Source of the DNA: Nothophaeocryptopus gaeumannii
Lineage: Eukaryota > Ascomycota > Dothideomycetes > Mycosphaerellales > Mycosphaerellaceae
Assembly: GCA_031771865.1 (NCBI GenBank)
Contig: JASISA010000027.1
Coordinates: 1,178,001 to 1,242,000, forward strand
Direction of reading: 5' to 3'
Length of the DNA stretch: 64,000 nucleotides
The position numbers and the translations under genes are program-made. The stretch's first letter is position 1. Each line of letters begins with the position of its first letter. The notes beneath the pieces were generated by a model, which did no database searches, was not told the origin of the DNA, and saw only the letters and a list, made by a program, of their open reading frames with translations. Positions 54,123 to 64,000 of the stretch are shown here, one piece after another.

Positions 54123-55676
54123 ACTGGTCGAAGTCGAGCATCTGCTCCGAAACTTGACAGCGTCAAGTAAGGCCGACTGCGCAGGAATAAGCAACTTTGC
54201 GAATGCTCCCATAGCAACATGATCTTGTTCGGCAAGTGTTCACCTGTCTCTTTTCCATGCCGAGCAACGGAGGCGTACACGGCATCTTGGAGGCTTCTTT
54301 CGCATCATTCACCAGTGAAATACCGACGAACCCATGGCCTGCGATGGCACCATCTCCAAGAAGGATTCTCTGGTTGCATTGCTCTTGCCTCAACGCCTCC
54401 AAACTTTCACCCACGTTGATGTCTTCCACAACCTCATTGCAGCCTTTCTCTTGTGTGCATGTCTGCACAAAGTATTGCATGCAACAGTGCACCTAGCTCT
54501 TCTGAAGGTCAGCAACCCAAATGATTATATCAAACACGCCCACAACGCCGCCACTGTGTTCTGCTGTTCCTGTTCCTCTGCCTACGCGCTCTACGACGCG
54601 CCATTGACAAGATAACATTGCTGAGATTCCTGAACTAACATCGAGGCACTTCCTTCGCAGAGACTGTGTGACTGCCGCCGACGGCAGTGATCGACACAGA
54701 GCCGCACTGCCGGCGCCGACTCCGATAGGTGCCCTAAAATAAACGACTTTAGCTTCACGCCTCCTTTCTAACGACATCTGCGATTCAACTCTACCAAGAT
54801 GAGCCTTGTCGGCGGCTGCCCCCCTGAAGAGAAACACGAACATCGTCGCGATGACACCAGGACAATAAAGAAGATGGGACAAGAGATGACCGGCTCGTCC
54901 AACGTCAAGACCGCTCCCAAGCCAGAAGCCTCATAACTTGGCTCTCAGTCGAAGCATCTCGGAGGGCGCACCGAGTTCTCCCATACCGAATCGTTCGGAA
55001 CCAGACCACCTCTGCCGTGCCCCGGACACTCCACAGACCGGACCCGATCCTCTGACTGCAAGTCCAAATCTCCCCAACGGTGATCGACACGCCTTCTTCA
55101 CAGGCTTTCCTTTTTGGGACTTCACAAACTCCCCTTGCTCGTCAGCTTCATCCCAGTCGCTGACTTCATCAGGTTTGTTTTCCTTTCCTGGCAAGACTGA
55201 ACTCTTTGCAACTCGCTCGCATCGGAAAGTAGGGAGACTTACGACGCCTACCCTGCAGCCACGCGAGCTTGACATCTTCAGCTTACTTGCAATCTCTGGT
55301 ACCCGAAGCTTGGATGAGCGCCCCGTCGAGAACCCACCTCACGCCTTTGCATCAGAGGCTGGACGGAGGTGCTACTGTCCGAGCGTTACACTGCGATGCC
55401 TCCGTTCTCGTTGGCACAGCTGATCAACAGTGACGGCTGATCGATGGAATACGCGATGAGTGTGAACGTTGGACAAAAGTATGTTATGGACGGTCATCTC
55501 CCCCCTGGTCAGCGATCCTCACTACTATCCATCAGTCCAAAACTCCAGAGCTTCGTCCCCCAATTCACTCAACCACAACCAACTTTCGTTCTGTCATTCT
55601 ACATTGCATACTCTCAACCACAGTCACTCACTCAGTCATTCATTCTTTGTTCAATTTCTAAACAACTACTATCAAG
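54123..55676. other. Intergenic region with one possible short ORF
   Basis: 1.55 kb. A 46-codon frame at 54799-54939 (plus), MSLVGGCPPEEKHEHRRDD onwards, has a good start context (CAAGATGAG) and hydrophilic content and could be a very small gene; support is weak. The 161-codon frame at 54938-55423 begins without ATG and is Ser/Pro-biased. The end of the region (55560-55670) is the CT-rich leader of the next gene. Confidence 0.4.
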
Positions 55677-56641
55677 ATGCGTGCCTCTATCTTCCTCTCT
55701 ATTGTGGCTTCGGCCTTGATGGTCTCTGCTGCCGCCATCCCAAAGCCTGATGGTGCCAGTAATATCCTTGGCTCCATTGCTGGCAACTTGAACGGCAACA
55801 AGGGCAACGGAAACGGCAACTCCGCTGGTGACGGCTCTGCCAACCCTTCTGCCATCGGCAACGGATCTGGAGACGGCGTAAGTGCTTCTATTGGCATCAG
55901 ACCTTGAGAGATGGTTGCTGATCAGCTTTTGAAGAACGGCTCCGGCTCTGGCAACTCGGCTGGCACTGTCAGCGGCAGCGGAAATGGCAACAAGGCCAGC
56001 GCCGACGGAAACGGCTCAGGGGACTCTGCCGGCGATGGCAATGGCAACGGCAATGGAGTGAGTAATACCCAAGCACGACCCAGGACAGTAGGGGCGATGT
56101 GAAAGATGAAGTGGCAAACTTCGTCTTCCCTCGACTTTGACATTGGCTTTCTCACATGTATCTGTGAGAGAAGAGCGATGTGAAAGAAGAGGGGAGTTCG
56201 TTTTTCTCTGACAGCTTTGGACATTGTATTTTCACAGTATGGTCCTGTGAGAGTGACCGAGAGAAAGAGGAGGTGAGGACGTTGTCTTCACTCGACCTTT
56301 GACCTTGGCTTGCCTACCGTCCTCTCGTCCCCAAATCGTTTATCACATTCTTCTGGGATATCTGAGAGTGACTTTCATTTTTAGAGCGGCAACAAGGGCA
56401 ACACCCTCGGCTCAATTACTGGGTGAGTAGCTGGGAGGACCTCTAGACGACTTTCACGGCTGCAGAAGTCGATTTTGAGGTCTTCACTCATCTTTCACAT
56501 CCGCTGACCTCAACTTTAGGAACGACGGCAGCAACCTGGGTTCCCTAACGGTTAGTCCAACAATAGATCCCTCCATCAACCTGTAGGTTGTTGTGGTGCA
56601 ACCTCAAACGAATGCTGATGCTGACTATTGAGCAGTCGTAG
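55677..56641 (+). CDS. Secreted Gly/Asn/Ser-rich protein, five exons
   Basis: Exons 55677-55877, 55926-56057, 56385-56422, 56520-56550 and 56636-56641 join in one frame to 135 aa. Donors are GTAAGT, GTGAGT, GTGAGT and GTTAGT. Acceptors are ATCAG, TTTAG, TTTAG and GCAG. The last exon is one Ser codon plus the stop. Signal peptide MRASIFLSIVASALMVSAAAIP. The rest is low complexity: repeats of Gly-Asn, Gly-Ser and NGNGN, with two similar ILGSIAGN/TLGSITGN motifs and a final NLGSLT. There are no Cys in the mature part. It may be a wall-associated or secreted structural protein; no domain. The long third intron region is filled by a tandem repeat and could hide a further micro-exon. Confidence 0.75.
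56096..56330 (+). repeat. Tandem repeat of about 79 bp, three diverged copies, inside an intron
   Basis: Copies start at about 56096, 56175 and 56254. Shared words are GATGTGAAAGA, TTCGT-TTCCCTCGACTTTGACATTGGC (and variants) and TGTGAGAG. They account for most of the 327-bp intron of the Gly-rich gene. Copy 2 contains TTTTCACAG directly before TATGGTCCT and a GTGAGA donor-like word. Confidence 0.65.
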
Positions 56642-58188
56642 ATGAGATCCTACAATAATATTTTGGACACATACACGAAGACTTTTGAATAGTGTTGCAT
56701 TGCGTTGTTGGACCAGAAGAAGGAGAAGCTATAATCCAAATACCACAAGACTTGCCTTCGAGGCTAGGCCTCAAGGATGGAGTTATCCCATGGACATACT
56801 TGGCGCTCTGTACAGATCTTTGCGGGATATAACAGGCACCGCATCTCATGTGCACTCACGCACTTTAATGAACAGTCTTGAACAATATTCGCTTCTGCAT
56901 TTGATCGGTCTCAACTCTCTTTGTGTCTGTTGTGTGCTGTGCTGTTGTTGGAAGCATGTTAAGCGCCAAGCCTCTCGCTTCTCACTCACTTCTAATCTCA
57001 CTACTCTCACTCACCCGTATCGAACCACGGCCTCTTCGCATCCTTGACTGCAAATATTCCTTTCCTCTTAAGAACGCTGTAACAAAGGCGGCACACGTAC
57101 GAGCGGTCTGACGTCTCGATCTGTTCTACTATATCGGCTCTTCACTGTCAGGCAGTCCACCAAAAAGTTCTCCTGACTAACCACTTGAATCGCACGCCCA
57201 AGTACGAACGTAGCAGTACAGAGCGCAGACCTGCGAGTGCAGAGACGAGAGGAGCTCAGTCACAGCACTGTCCTAGGCCTCAAATGCTTGAGACTACATT
57301 TGCAGGCCTACATTGGAGCCTTTCCACGCGGCTGGCGCAACCTGCGGCGCTGATGGGCACGTTCAAACTCCCCACATCAGTTGACTGCTGGGAGAGCCTT
57401 TGTACACACTGTCCAGCTGCACTGCTATCTCTCCCAGCACCAGCATTATCCACCTCAAAGTCCGTTCCATGGCTCTCAACCATCACGTACCGCCCAAACA
57501 TTCCCATCACCGGCCTTTGTCTCCGCACACGACACACATCACGTCCCCGGCAATCCGCGGACTCGTCTGCATCCTTCCCTAGCAAACTGTTTGTCTCCGC
57601 CGTGGTGCGTTGGATGTCGTGGCGTGGCGGCTGACAGAGATCACGCCTCCTTCAGTGTGAAAGCTGAGAGTGATAGGACGCACAACGTGCCTCATCTTGC
57701 ATCGCGATTGGCTCGCTTGCGATCGTAGATTCGGCGTAGAGTGTGTCGTGTGGGCAAATAGTTACAAGGGAAGCGTGGGTGTGGATAGTTAGGCAAGGCA
57801 TATAGTGTCGCGTGCCTGCCATCAAGGTCGTGGATTTGTTTTTGCATTTAATCGTTTGTCCTGCCCTCCACCTTCGTCATGGTGAAAGTGAGGTCGGTTT
57901 TTGCTTGACCGCTTTCTGGGTACCATCTTCCCCGAGATCTCAGCTCCGCCGGCCCTGATTTCCCGTGCAGCAACATCCCTGGGTTCCTGCAGTTACCGAT
58001 CTCGAAAGTGACGTAGTCCGCTTTTGGCGACGGTTTTCTTTCGAATCCGATCATCTGATCTATTCGAGGTCGCGGAAGTGCGGATTCAGGGAAGCAAGGA
58101 ATTTTGATTTGGACAGCATCGCTACGAAGTTATGTGTTTTGGTAGGACTCGAGGCGTTGACAACCACGCGACATTTTGAACACGCAAG
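56642..58188. other. Intergenic region upstream of PPN1
   Basis: 1.5 kb without a supported gene. Frames of up to 149 codons have no motif. Likely the promoter of the endopolyphosphatase gene and the 3' UTR of the Gly-rich gene. Confidence 0.5.
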
Positions 58189-60302
58189 ATGAGAGGGATC
58201 AGGAGCCTTTGTACCGCAGCTCTGCTGGTTCAGGGTCTTGCGGCGCCGCCGGCTCAGGTTCCTCTCAGAGAGCAAATTGGTCATGAGGAGTCGAATGGAG
58301 ACTTGGAGCAAATTCAGAAGAAACGCCCTCTCCACGGCCGATTCTTGCAGATTACAGGTAAGGCCGGAATGTGAGGAGGCAGCAGACATTGCTGCAGGAT
58401 CTAACAAGGGATACAGACTTCCACCCAGATCGATTCTACGAGGTATATTCATCCACATCGGAAGAATCAGCATGTCACCGAGGACAAGGACCAGCAGGCA
58501 TCTATGGCGCAGAAACGAGCGAATGCGACAGTCCGATTGCGCTGGTCAACAAAACCATGGAATGGGTCGCCAAGGAGTTTAAAGACAAAATCGACTTTGT
58601 GATCTGGACAGGCGATTCTGCGCGACACGACAAGGATGAGGAGATTCCGCGAAATGAAGCTCAAGTACTGGGGTCGAACAGGTTTATGGTACAGAAGATG
58701 GCGGAGGCATTTGGCAAGCACAACGGCGACGAGGAAGATGAGGACCCTAACAACGACTTCATCATACCCATTGTGCCAAACTTTGGAAACAACGACATCT
58801 TGCCTCACAATATCTTCGAGAAAGGGCCGAACAAGTGGACAAGAGCTTACGCCAAGATTTGGAACCAATTCATACCGCAAGTTCAGCAGCACTCCTTCGA
58901 GCAAGGAGGGTGGTTCTACGTCGAAGTCATTCCGAACAAGCTGGCTGTGTTCAGCTTGAATACTCTATACTTCTTTGGCAGCAATGCAGCAGCGGATGGA
59001 TGTGCGCTCAAAGGAGAGCCTGGATATCAGCAGATGGAATGGCTGCGAGTACAGCTTCAATTCATGCGGGATCGCGGCATGAAGGCCATGCTGATTGGAC
59101 ACGTGCCTCCGGTCAGACAAGAAGCAAAAACATCTTGGGACGAGACCTGCTGGCAGAAGTACGCTCTGTGGACGCGCCAATACCGCGATGTGATCGTGAG
59201 CGGGCACTACGGCCACTTCAACTACGATCACTTCTTCTTCCAGGATTTCAAAGAGATCGACAAGGACGCGAAGAAGGGCAGGCTGCAATATTTCCATGAG
59301 AACGACGAGCAAGATGAAATCTCCACGCAAGTCAAGACGGACTATTTTATTCAGCTGCGTGACGAGTGGTCTGAGCTGCCCGAGCCACCCAAGGTGAAAT
59401 CTAAGAGCTGGCTTGACATTGTCCTGGGCAAGAAGAAGGACAAGAAGCAAAAGAAGAAGCAGAAGAAGTATCTCAAGAAGGTTGGAGGCAAATACGCTGA
59501 GCGCTTTTCCACGACTTTCGTTGCAGCGAGCGTTGTTCCGAACTTGTTCCCTACACTTCGCGTGTTCGAATACAACACGACTGGGCTTGAAAACCATAGC
59601 GTGGACCTTGGCTCTATTCCAGACCCAGCGCCATTCAAATTAGACTATGGCGAGGATGACATGGAGACCGAGAAGAAGAACAAGAAGATCAAGAAGAAGT
59701 ACAGATTCAAGGTGCCCGAATCGCCTTCGAAATCCGCACCTCCCGGACCAGCGTACTCACCGCAGACCTTGTCCCTGATCAAGTACACCCAATACTTCGC
59801 CAACCTGACCCACATCAACAATGACTTCACAGGCAGCAAATCCGAAGGTGAAGACGTGGATGCAGCTGGATGGAAATTCGGAAAACATAAGGGCAAGAAA
59901 CCGCACGACAAGGGCCACGAGCCACAACCCAAGAAATTCAAATACGACGTCCTCTACGACACGAAAGAGGACAACGTTTATCGTTTGGAGGACCTGACGA
60001 TGCCGAGCATGATAGATCTGGCGCGAAGGATTGGCGATTTTGTGCCTGAAGACGACAGTCTAGATGAAGAAGCAGCATGTGACATAGATGATAGAGAGGA
60101 GGACGAAAAGGAGGAGGAAGACGAATACGGGAGTGGGATTGATGAGGAAGGCAAGAAGAAAAAAAAGAAGCATAAGAAAAAGAAGAAGGGCAAGCATCAT
60201 AAGAAGCATCGCAAGCAGAATGAGGCGTGGTATACCTTTGTAAGGAGGGCTTATGTGGAGACTATGTCTCCGGATGAGATTGACGAGGAGTTTGGACAGT
60301 GA
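58189..60302 (+). CDS. PPN1: Vacuolar endopolyphosphatase
   Basis: Exons 58189-58357 and 58417-60302 give 684 aa. The 59-bp intron (GTAAGG to TACAG) rebuilds the first metal motif: LQIT-DFHPD. Residues 1-18 are a hydrophobic N-terminal signal or anchor. Metallophosphatase motifs in order: DFHPDRFYE (D-x-H), IDFVIWTGDSARHD (GD), PNFGNNDILPHN (GNN/D), MLIGHVPP (GH) and VSGHYGHFNYDHFF (GHxH). Lys-rich inserts and a C-terminal region of alternating Asp/Glu and Lys tracts (EEDEKEEEDEYG, then KKKKKKHKKKKKGKHHKKH) are longer than usual. Ppn1 is made as a precursor and cuts inorganic polyphosphate inside the vacuole. Typical end motif TFVRRAYVETMSPDE is present. Confidence 0.93.
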
Positions 60303-61278
60303 TGCATTGATGAACGGACGCATGTTGCATGTTGCATGAGCGATGACTTTGATTATTAGCGTTATGAAACCAATTGAACCCAGTTCTTCTCCATGGATTC
60401 TGTGAGGCTTGTTCGTTACTCACGCGTAGGATGTTGATGAGCGTTGTCTTACAAGGGGAGTCAACTCTGCTGGATGCCTCGGTCATCTCACTCAGCAGAG
60501 TTGTGAAGAAGAGCTGCTGCCTCTCACTTCTCGAGCGGACATCATCTTCTTCCCGTTCACACGTCTACCGGGAAGTCCATGGCAGAGTAAAGGTTCAAAC
60601 TTGTCGTTCTCGCACATCAAGACTCGGAGCTTTGTTCGGCGCCGATGCCTCGGCTCTTCGCCAAGCCGTGACCGGTTGCTTCGTCCACACAACTGCCACG
60701 CAACAACGCTTCTGCCCTCTCTCTCGGCCGCAAGAAGTGAAAACCAACATCTCCCTTTGTTTTCTGTACGATCTGCACTTGGAGACTAGGAACATCGCAG
60801 CTCATACTCGGCACCGCACCGGCCACTACGGGCCTCTTCATACCCGTGTCCGCACCTCCACCCTTGCGATGATTTCCCGTTGGTCTACAACTCTCGCAGA
60901 CGCAGGATATCTTCACATGCTCGCTGCCGTTTGTCCGCCAAGGTGAGGCCTGAAACACGCTATTTGGCTTGAGACCGTCCAGGGAGACCCGGTCAGGCAC
61001 AACACCTCAGTAGCATGCATGGATAGGTGAGAGATATCGGTGAGTTGGGTATATCGTTGTGAGAAGCCCTTCACTTTGGCGTTTGTTCTTCACTTTAACT
61101 GCGAACTGGGGATATCATTGTGAGAAGCCCTTCACTTTGGCGTTTGTCTTCACTTCAACTGCGAACCCCACCTGCGATAGCATTGATGACAGCTGCGACA
61201 ACTGACGAACGACTCTCAACATCTCGGCATCAACGACATATACCCGGCCTACAAACACCTCTTCAACACTAGCCCACC
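60303..61278. other. Intergenic region upstream of the P450 gene
   Basis: Holds the promoter of the CYP505 gene, including the 61-bp tandem duplication at 61041-61161. The 190-codon plus frame at 60374-60946 lacks motifs and is Arg/Ser/Leu-biased, so it is not called. Confidence 0.5.
61041..61161 (+). repeat. Tandem duplication of about 61 bp in the P450 promoter
   Basis: Two copies (about 61041-61101 and 61102-61161) sharing TATC(G/A)TTGTGAGAAG, CCCTTCACTTTGGCGTTTGT and TTCACTT(T/C)AACTGCGAA. The second copy ends about 115 bp before the ATG. Confidence 0.85.
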
Positions 61279-64000
61279 ATGGTGATGGACACGAGAGACA
61301 TGGTTCCCATCCCTCAGCCTCGAGGCCTCCCATTCATCGGCAACCTTCTGGAGGTCAGCGGCGAAGCGGTACCGATCCTCAAGCTTGCTGACCTGGCCAA
61401 GCAATATGGCGAAATCTACAAGCTCAACATCCTGGGAGAGGAGAGGGTCTTCATCTCCAGCGTGGCACTGCTGAATGAACTCTGCGACGAAAAGCGATTC
61501 GAAAAGAGCGTCAGTGCTGCACTGTATGAGCTGCGAGACGGTGTTGGAACCGGACTTCTCACAGCGTTTACCAACGAAGAGGACTGGCAAATCGCACATC
61601 GGACGCTAGTGCCAGCTTTTGGACCATTGAACATCACAAGCATGTTTGACGATATGAAGGATATTGCTTCGCAACTTGTGCTCAAGTTCGCGCGATACGG
61701 GCCTCAGTACAAGATTCCGGTGACGGATGACTTTACCAGACTAACGCTTGACACACTGGCGCTGTGTGCCATGGACTACCGTTTCAATTCTTTCTACACG
61801 GAACACATGCATCCCTTCGTGGCGGCGATGGTCAACTTCCTCAAATACTCCGACGTGAGAGTTAAGCGGCCGTCATTGCTGGCAAGCTTCTACAGCGCGG
61901 AAGACACGAAATGGAAGGCCGACATCAAGTATGTGCGCGATCTCAGCAGCGACTTGATTCAGCAAAGACGCGATCATCCAAAAGAGTCGAAGGATCTTCT
62001 CAATGCCATGATAAATGGCAAAGATCCGAGGACAGGAAAGGGGCTTTCAGAATCATCGATAATTGACAACATGTTCACTTTCCTGGTTGCTGGACACGAG
62101 ACAACCTCTGGAATGCTCAGCTATGTGTTCTACTGCCTTTTGAAGAATCCTGATGCCTACAGGAAAGCGCAACAGGAGGTCGATGAGGTAGTCGGCAAGG
62201 AGAGCATCAACATGGAGCATATCAAGAAGCTGCCGTATATCACCGCAGTGTTGAGAGAGACTGCTCGATTATATGCGACTGCACCTGCTTTTACCTTGTC
62301 ACCGAAGAGCGAGAACGGAGAGATCTTGGGTGGCAAATACTACATTCCGCATGGCATGGCCGTCGCCGGTATCCTGCACAATGTGCACCGTGATCCGGCA
62401 GTATATGGCGATGATGCTGAAGAGTTCCGACCGGAAAGAATGCTGGACGAGAACTTCAACACGTTGCCTCCGAACGCCTGGAAGCCTTTTGGAAACGGTG
62501 CTCGTGGATGCCTTGGGCGGCCTTTTGCATGGCAGGAGATGATGATGGTAGTGCCTATGCTGCTGCAGTATTTCAACTTTTCACTGGACGACCCATCGTA
62601 TGACCTGCAGACTGCCTACTCACTCTCGATCAAACCTAAGGACTTCTACGTGAGGGCTACGCTCCGGGATACGTGGACACCACAGAAAATTGAGAGGCAC
62701 CTTATGGGCTCCATGCACGTGGAGAAAGTACCTGCTGGTGGTGCAACCACAGCAGCGAGAGATGCAGATGAGCCAAAGGGCAAGCCTCTTACGATCCTCT
62801 ACGGCAGCAACAGCGGCACATGCGAAGTCTTCGCTCAGACTCTTGCTGCTGACGCCAGAGCACACGGCTTCTCTGCTTCGCGCGTTGAAACGCTGGATTC
62901 AGCAAAACAAAACCTGCCCACCAATGAGCCGGTCGTGATCGTTACAGCATCTTACGAGGGCGAACCGTGCGACAATGCCGCCCACTTCTACAACTGGCTG
63001 CAAAACGTCCAACCCGACGAGAAACTGAAGACGAACTTCGCTGTCTTCGGATGTGGCCATTCCGATTGGAAGCAGACCTTCCACCGCATTCCCAAGTCCA
63101 TCAACGATCTACTGGAGAAGAGCGGTGGCAAGCGCATCTGCGAAATGGGCTCAGCGGATGCTTCGCAGGGCGACATGACGTCTGCTTTCCAGGCCTGGGA
63201 AGACGAGCAGCTCTGGCCTGCTTTGCAGAAGAAGTACGGTGGCTCGACTGCCGATGGCTCAGAAGCCAAGTCTCTGGCTCAAGCTGTGTCCATCGAAGTC
63301 TTCAGTAGACGCGCTTCGCATCTCAGATCTGATGTTTCGGAAGCCAAGGTCCTCGCCACAAAGACTCTCACTGCTCCTCGAGCGCCCGCCGAGAAGCACA
63401 TTGAGCTCCAGCTGCCGTCTAATATGACTTACCGCGCTGGTGACTATTGCGCAGTGCTTCCGCTGAACCCAACGGAGATCGTTCACCGCGTCGCCACCCG
63501 CTTCTCTCTACCCTGGGATGCCATGCTGAAGATCTCTACTCGCACTGGGACCACACTTCCCACTGAGCACCCAATCTCTGCTCACGCCCTGTTCTCGGCT
63601 TACTTGGAACTTTCACAACCTGCCACCAAACGCAATCTTAATATGCTTGTCGAGGCCAGTCAGGATCAGAAGATCAAAGCCGAGATCACCAGAATGACAG
63701 AGCCAGACGTCTTCCAACGCGAGATCACCGACAAGCGTGTCTCCCTTCTGGACCTCTTGGAACGCTTCCCAAGCATCCAACTCCCCCTCTCCGCCTTCGT
63801 CGCATCCCTGATCTCCATGCGAGTCCGCCAATACAGCATCTCCTCCTCCCCGCTCTCAAACCCCCACACCGCAACCCTCACCTACGCCGTCCTTGACGAA
63901 CCCTCCATCTCCGGCAAAGGCCGCCACGTCGGCGTCGCATCAAACTACCTCTCTCAACTCCAACCAGGCGACATCGTCCACGTATCAATCAAACCTTCTC
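61279..64000 (+). CDS. Self-sufficient cytochrome P450-reductase fusion (CYP505, P450foxy-like), 3'-truncated by the window
   Basis: The frame is open from the ATG at 61279 to the window end: 907 codons, no intron. Met at 61300 (MVPIPQPRGLPFIGN) is an alternative start. P450 domain about 8-470: AGHETT 271-276 in the I helix, ExxR at 327-330 (RETAR), and the haem loop FGNGARGCLGR with Cys411. A linker then leads to an FMN flavodoxin domain from about 500 (ILYGSNSGTCE, then VIVTASYEGEP and FAVFGCGHSDW). The FAD/NADPH reductase follows, with IELQLPSNMTYRAGDYCAVLPLNP and RQYSISSSP at 850-858. The NADPH-binding end lies outside. CYP505 enzymes resemble bacterial CYP102A1 (P450 BM3) and hydroxylate fatty acids near the omega end. 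There is no N-terminal membrane anchor, as expected for this soluble class. Confidence 0.96.
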   Translation, partial: MVMDTRDMVPIPQPRGLPFIGNLLEVSGEAVPILKLADLAKQYGEIYKLNILGEERVFISSVALLNELCDEKRFEKSVSAALYELRDGVGTGLLTAFTNEEDWQIAHRTLVPAFGPLNITSMFDDMKDIASQLVLKFARYGPQYKIPVTDDFTRLTLDTLALCAMDYRFNSFYTEHMHPFVAAMVNFLKYSDVRVKRPSLLASFYSAEDTKWKADIKYVRDLSSDLIQQRRDHPKESKDLLNAMINGKDPRTGKGLSESSIIDNMFTFLVAGHETTSGMLSYVFYCLLKNPDAYRKAQQEVDEVVGKESINMEHIKKLPYITAVLRETARLYATAPAFTLSPKSENGEILGGKYYIPHGMAVAGILHNVHRDPAVYGDDAEEFRPERMLDENFNTLPPNAWKPFGNGARGCLGRPFAWQEMMMVVPMLLQYFNFSLDDPSYDLQTAYSLSIKPKDFYVRATLRDTWTPQKIERHLMGSMHVEKVPAGGATTAARDADEPKGKPLTILYGSNSGTCEVFAQTLAADARAHGFSASRVETLDSAKQNLPTNEPVVIVTASYEGEPCDNAAHFYNWLQNVQPDEKLKTNFAVFGCGHSDWKQTFHRIPKSINDLLEKSGGKRICEMGSADASQGDMTSAFQAWEDEQLWPALQKKYGGSTADGSEAKSLAQAVSIEVFSRRASHLRSDVSEAKVLATKTLTAPRAPAEKHIELQLPSNMTYRAGDYCAVLPLNPTEIVHRVATRFSLPWDAMLKISTRTGTTLPTEHPISAHALFSAYLELSQPATKRNLNMLVEASQDQKIKAEITRMTEPDVFQREITDKRVSLLDLLERFPSIQLPLSAFVASLISMRVRQYSISSSPLSNPHTATLTYAVLDEPSISGKGRHVGVASNYLSQLQPGDIVHVSIKPS

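Noticed and set aside
54938..55423. 161-codon plus-strand frame
   Set aside because: Starts without ATG, Ser/Pro-biased, no motif.
60374..60946. 190-codon plus-strand frame upstream of the P450
   Set aside because: Begins with ATG but has Arg/Ser/Leu-biased content, no domain and no link to flanking exons.
1..64000. CRISPR arrays, phage or bacterial defence systems, rRNA
   Set aside because: None seen; introns and gene content are those of a fungal nuclear genome, and repeats present are microsatellites, short tandem units or transposon parts.

Overview
This window is filamentous ascomycete nuclear DNA, most likely from a Dothideomycete related to Mycosphaerellaceae. The evidence is short introns of about 47-60 bp with GTRNGT donors, CTNAC-type branch sites and YAG acceptors; Pezizomycotina-type orthologues (a COT1 kinase with a Q-rich N-terminus, an IME2-type kinase, a self-sufficient CYP505 P450); a Tad-like LINE; and secreted proteins of fungal type. 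The class is an inference from gene style; no marker locus was compared.

Layout. 0-5.4 kb: 3' part of a TMF1/Sgm1-like golgin, a UBE2S-like ubiquitin-conjugating enzyme and a conserved fungal protein of unknown role. 5.4-12.3 kb: gene-poor, with one Gln/Ser-rich hypothetical gene and a C2H2 zinc-finger gene. 12.3-17.5 kb: a nearly full-length LINE on the minus strand with decayed ORFs, flanked by a 14-bp target-site duplication. 18.6-27.5 kb: an F-box/LRR-like protein, a SIR2 deacetylase, the exosome subunit RRP42 and an IME2-type kinase. 27.5-36.6 kb: a gene-poor accessory stretch with a small cysteine-rich secreted protein (effector-like), a decayed beta-lactamase-family gene and three diverged repeats. 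36.6-43.8 kb: housekeeping genes NAR1 and RPB12 (divergent pair), COT1, and a second C2H2 gene paralogous to the one at 10.7 kb. 45.5-56.6 kb: two uncharacterised genes, a chloroperoxidase-like secreted haem-thiolate enzyme, a frameshifted F-box pseudogene and two more secreted proteins (one Gly/Asn-rich with five exons). 58.2-64 kb: vacuolar endopolyphosphatase PPN1 and a CYP505 P450-reductase fusion that runs off the window.

The genes do not form one pathway. Conserved single-copy genes alternate with accessory islands holding secreted proteins, family duplicates and pseudogenes. Several coding regions appear only after splicing: the Met-only first exon of the E2, the 75-aa cysteine-rich protein, the 174-aa three-exon protein and the five-exon Gly-rich protein. 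Two in-frame introns (SIR2, chloroperoxidase) would be wrongly read as coding by an ORF caller. I found no CRISPR array, no convincing tRNA or rRNA gene and no prokaryote-like defence system.
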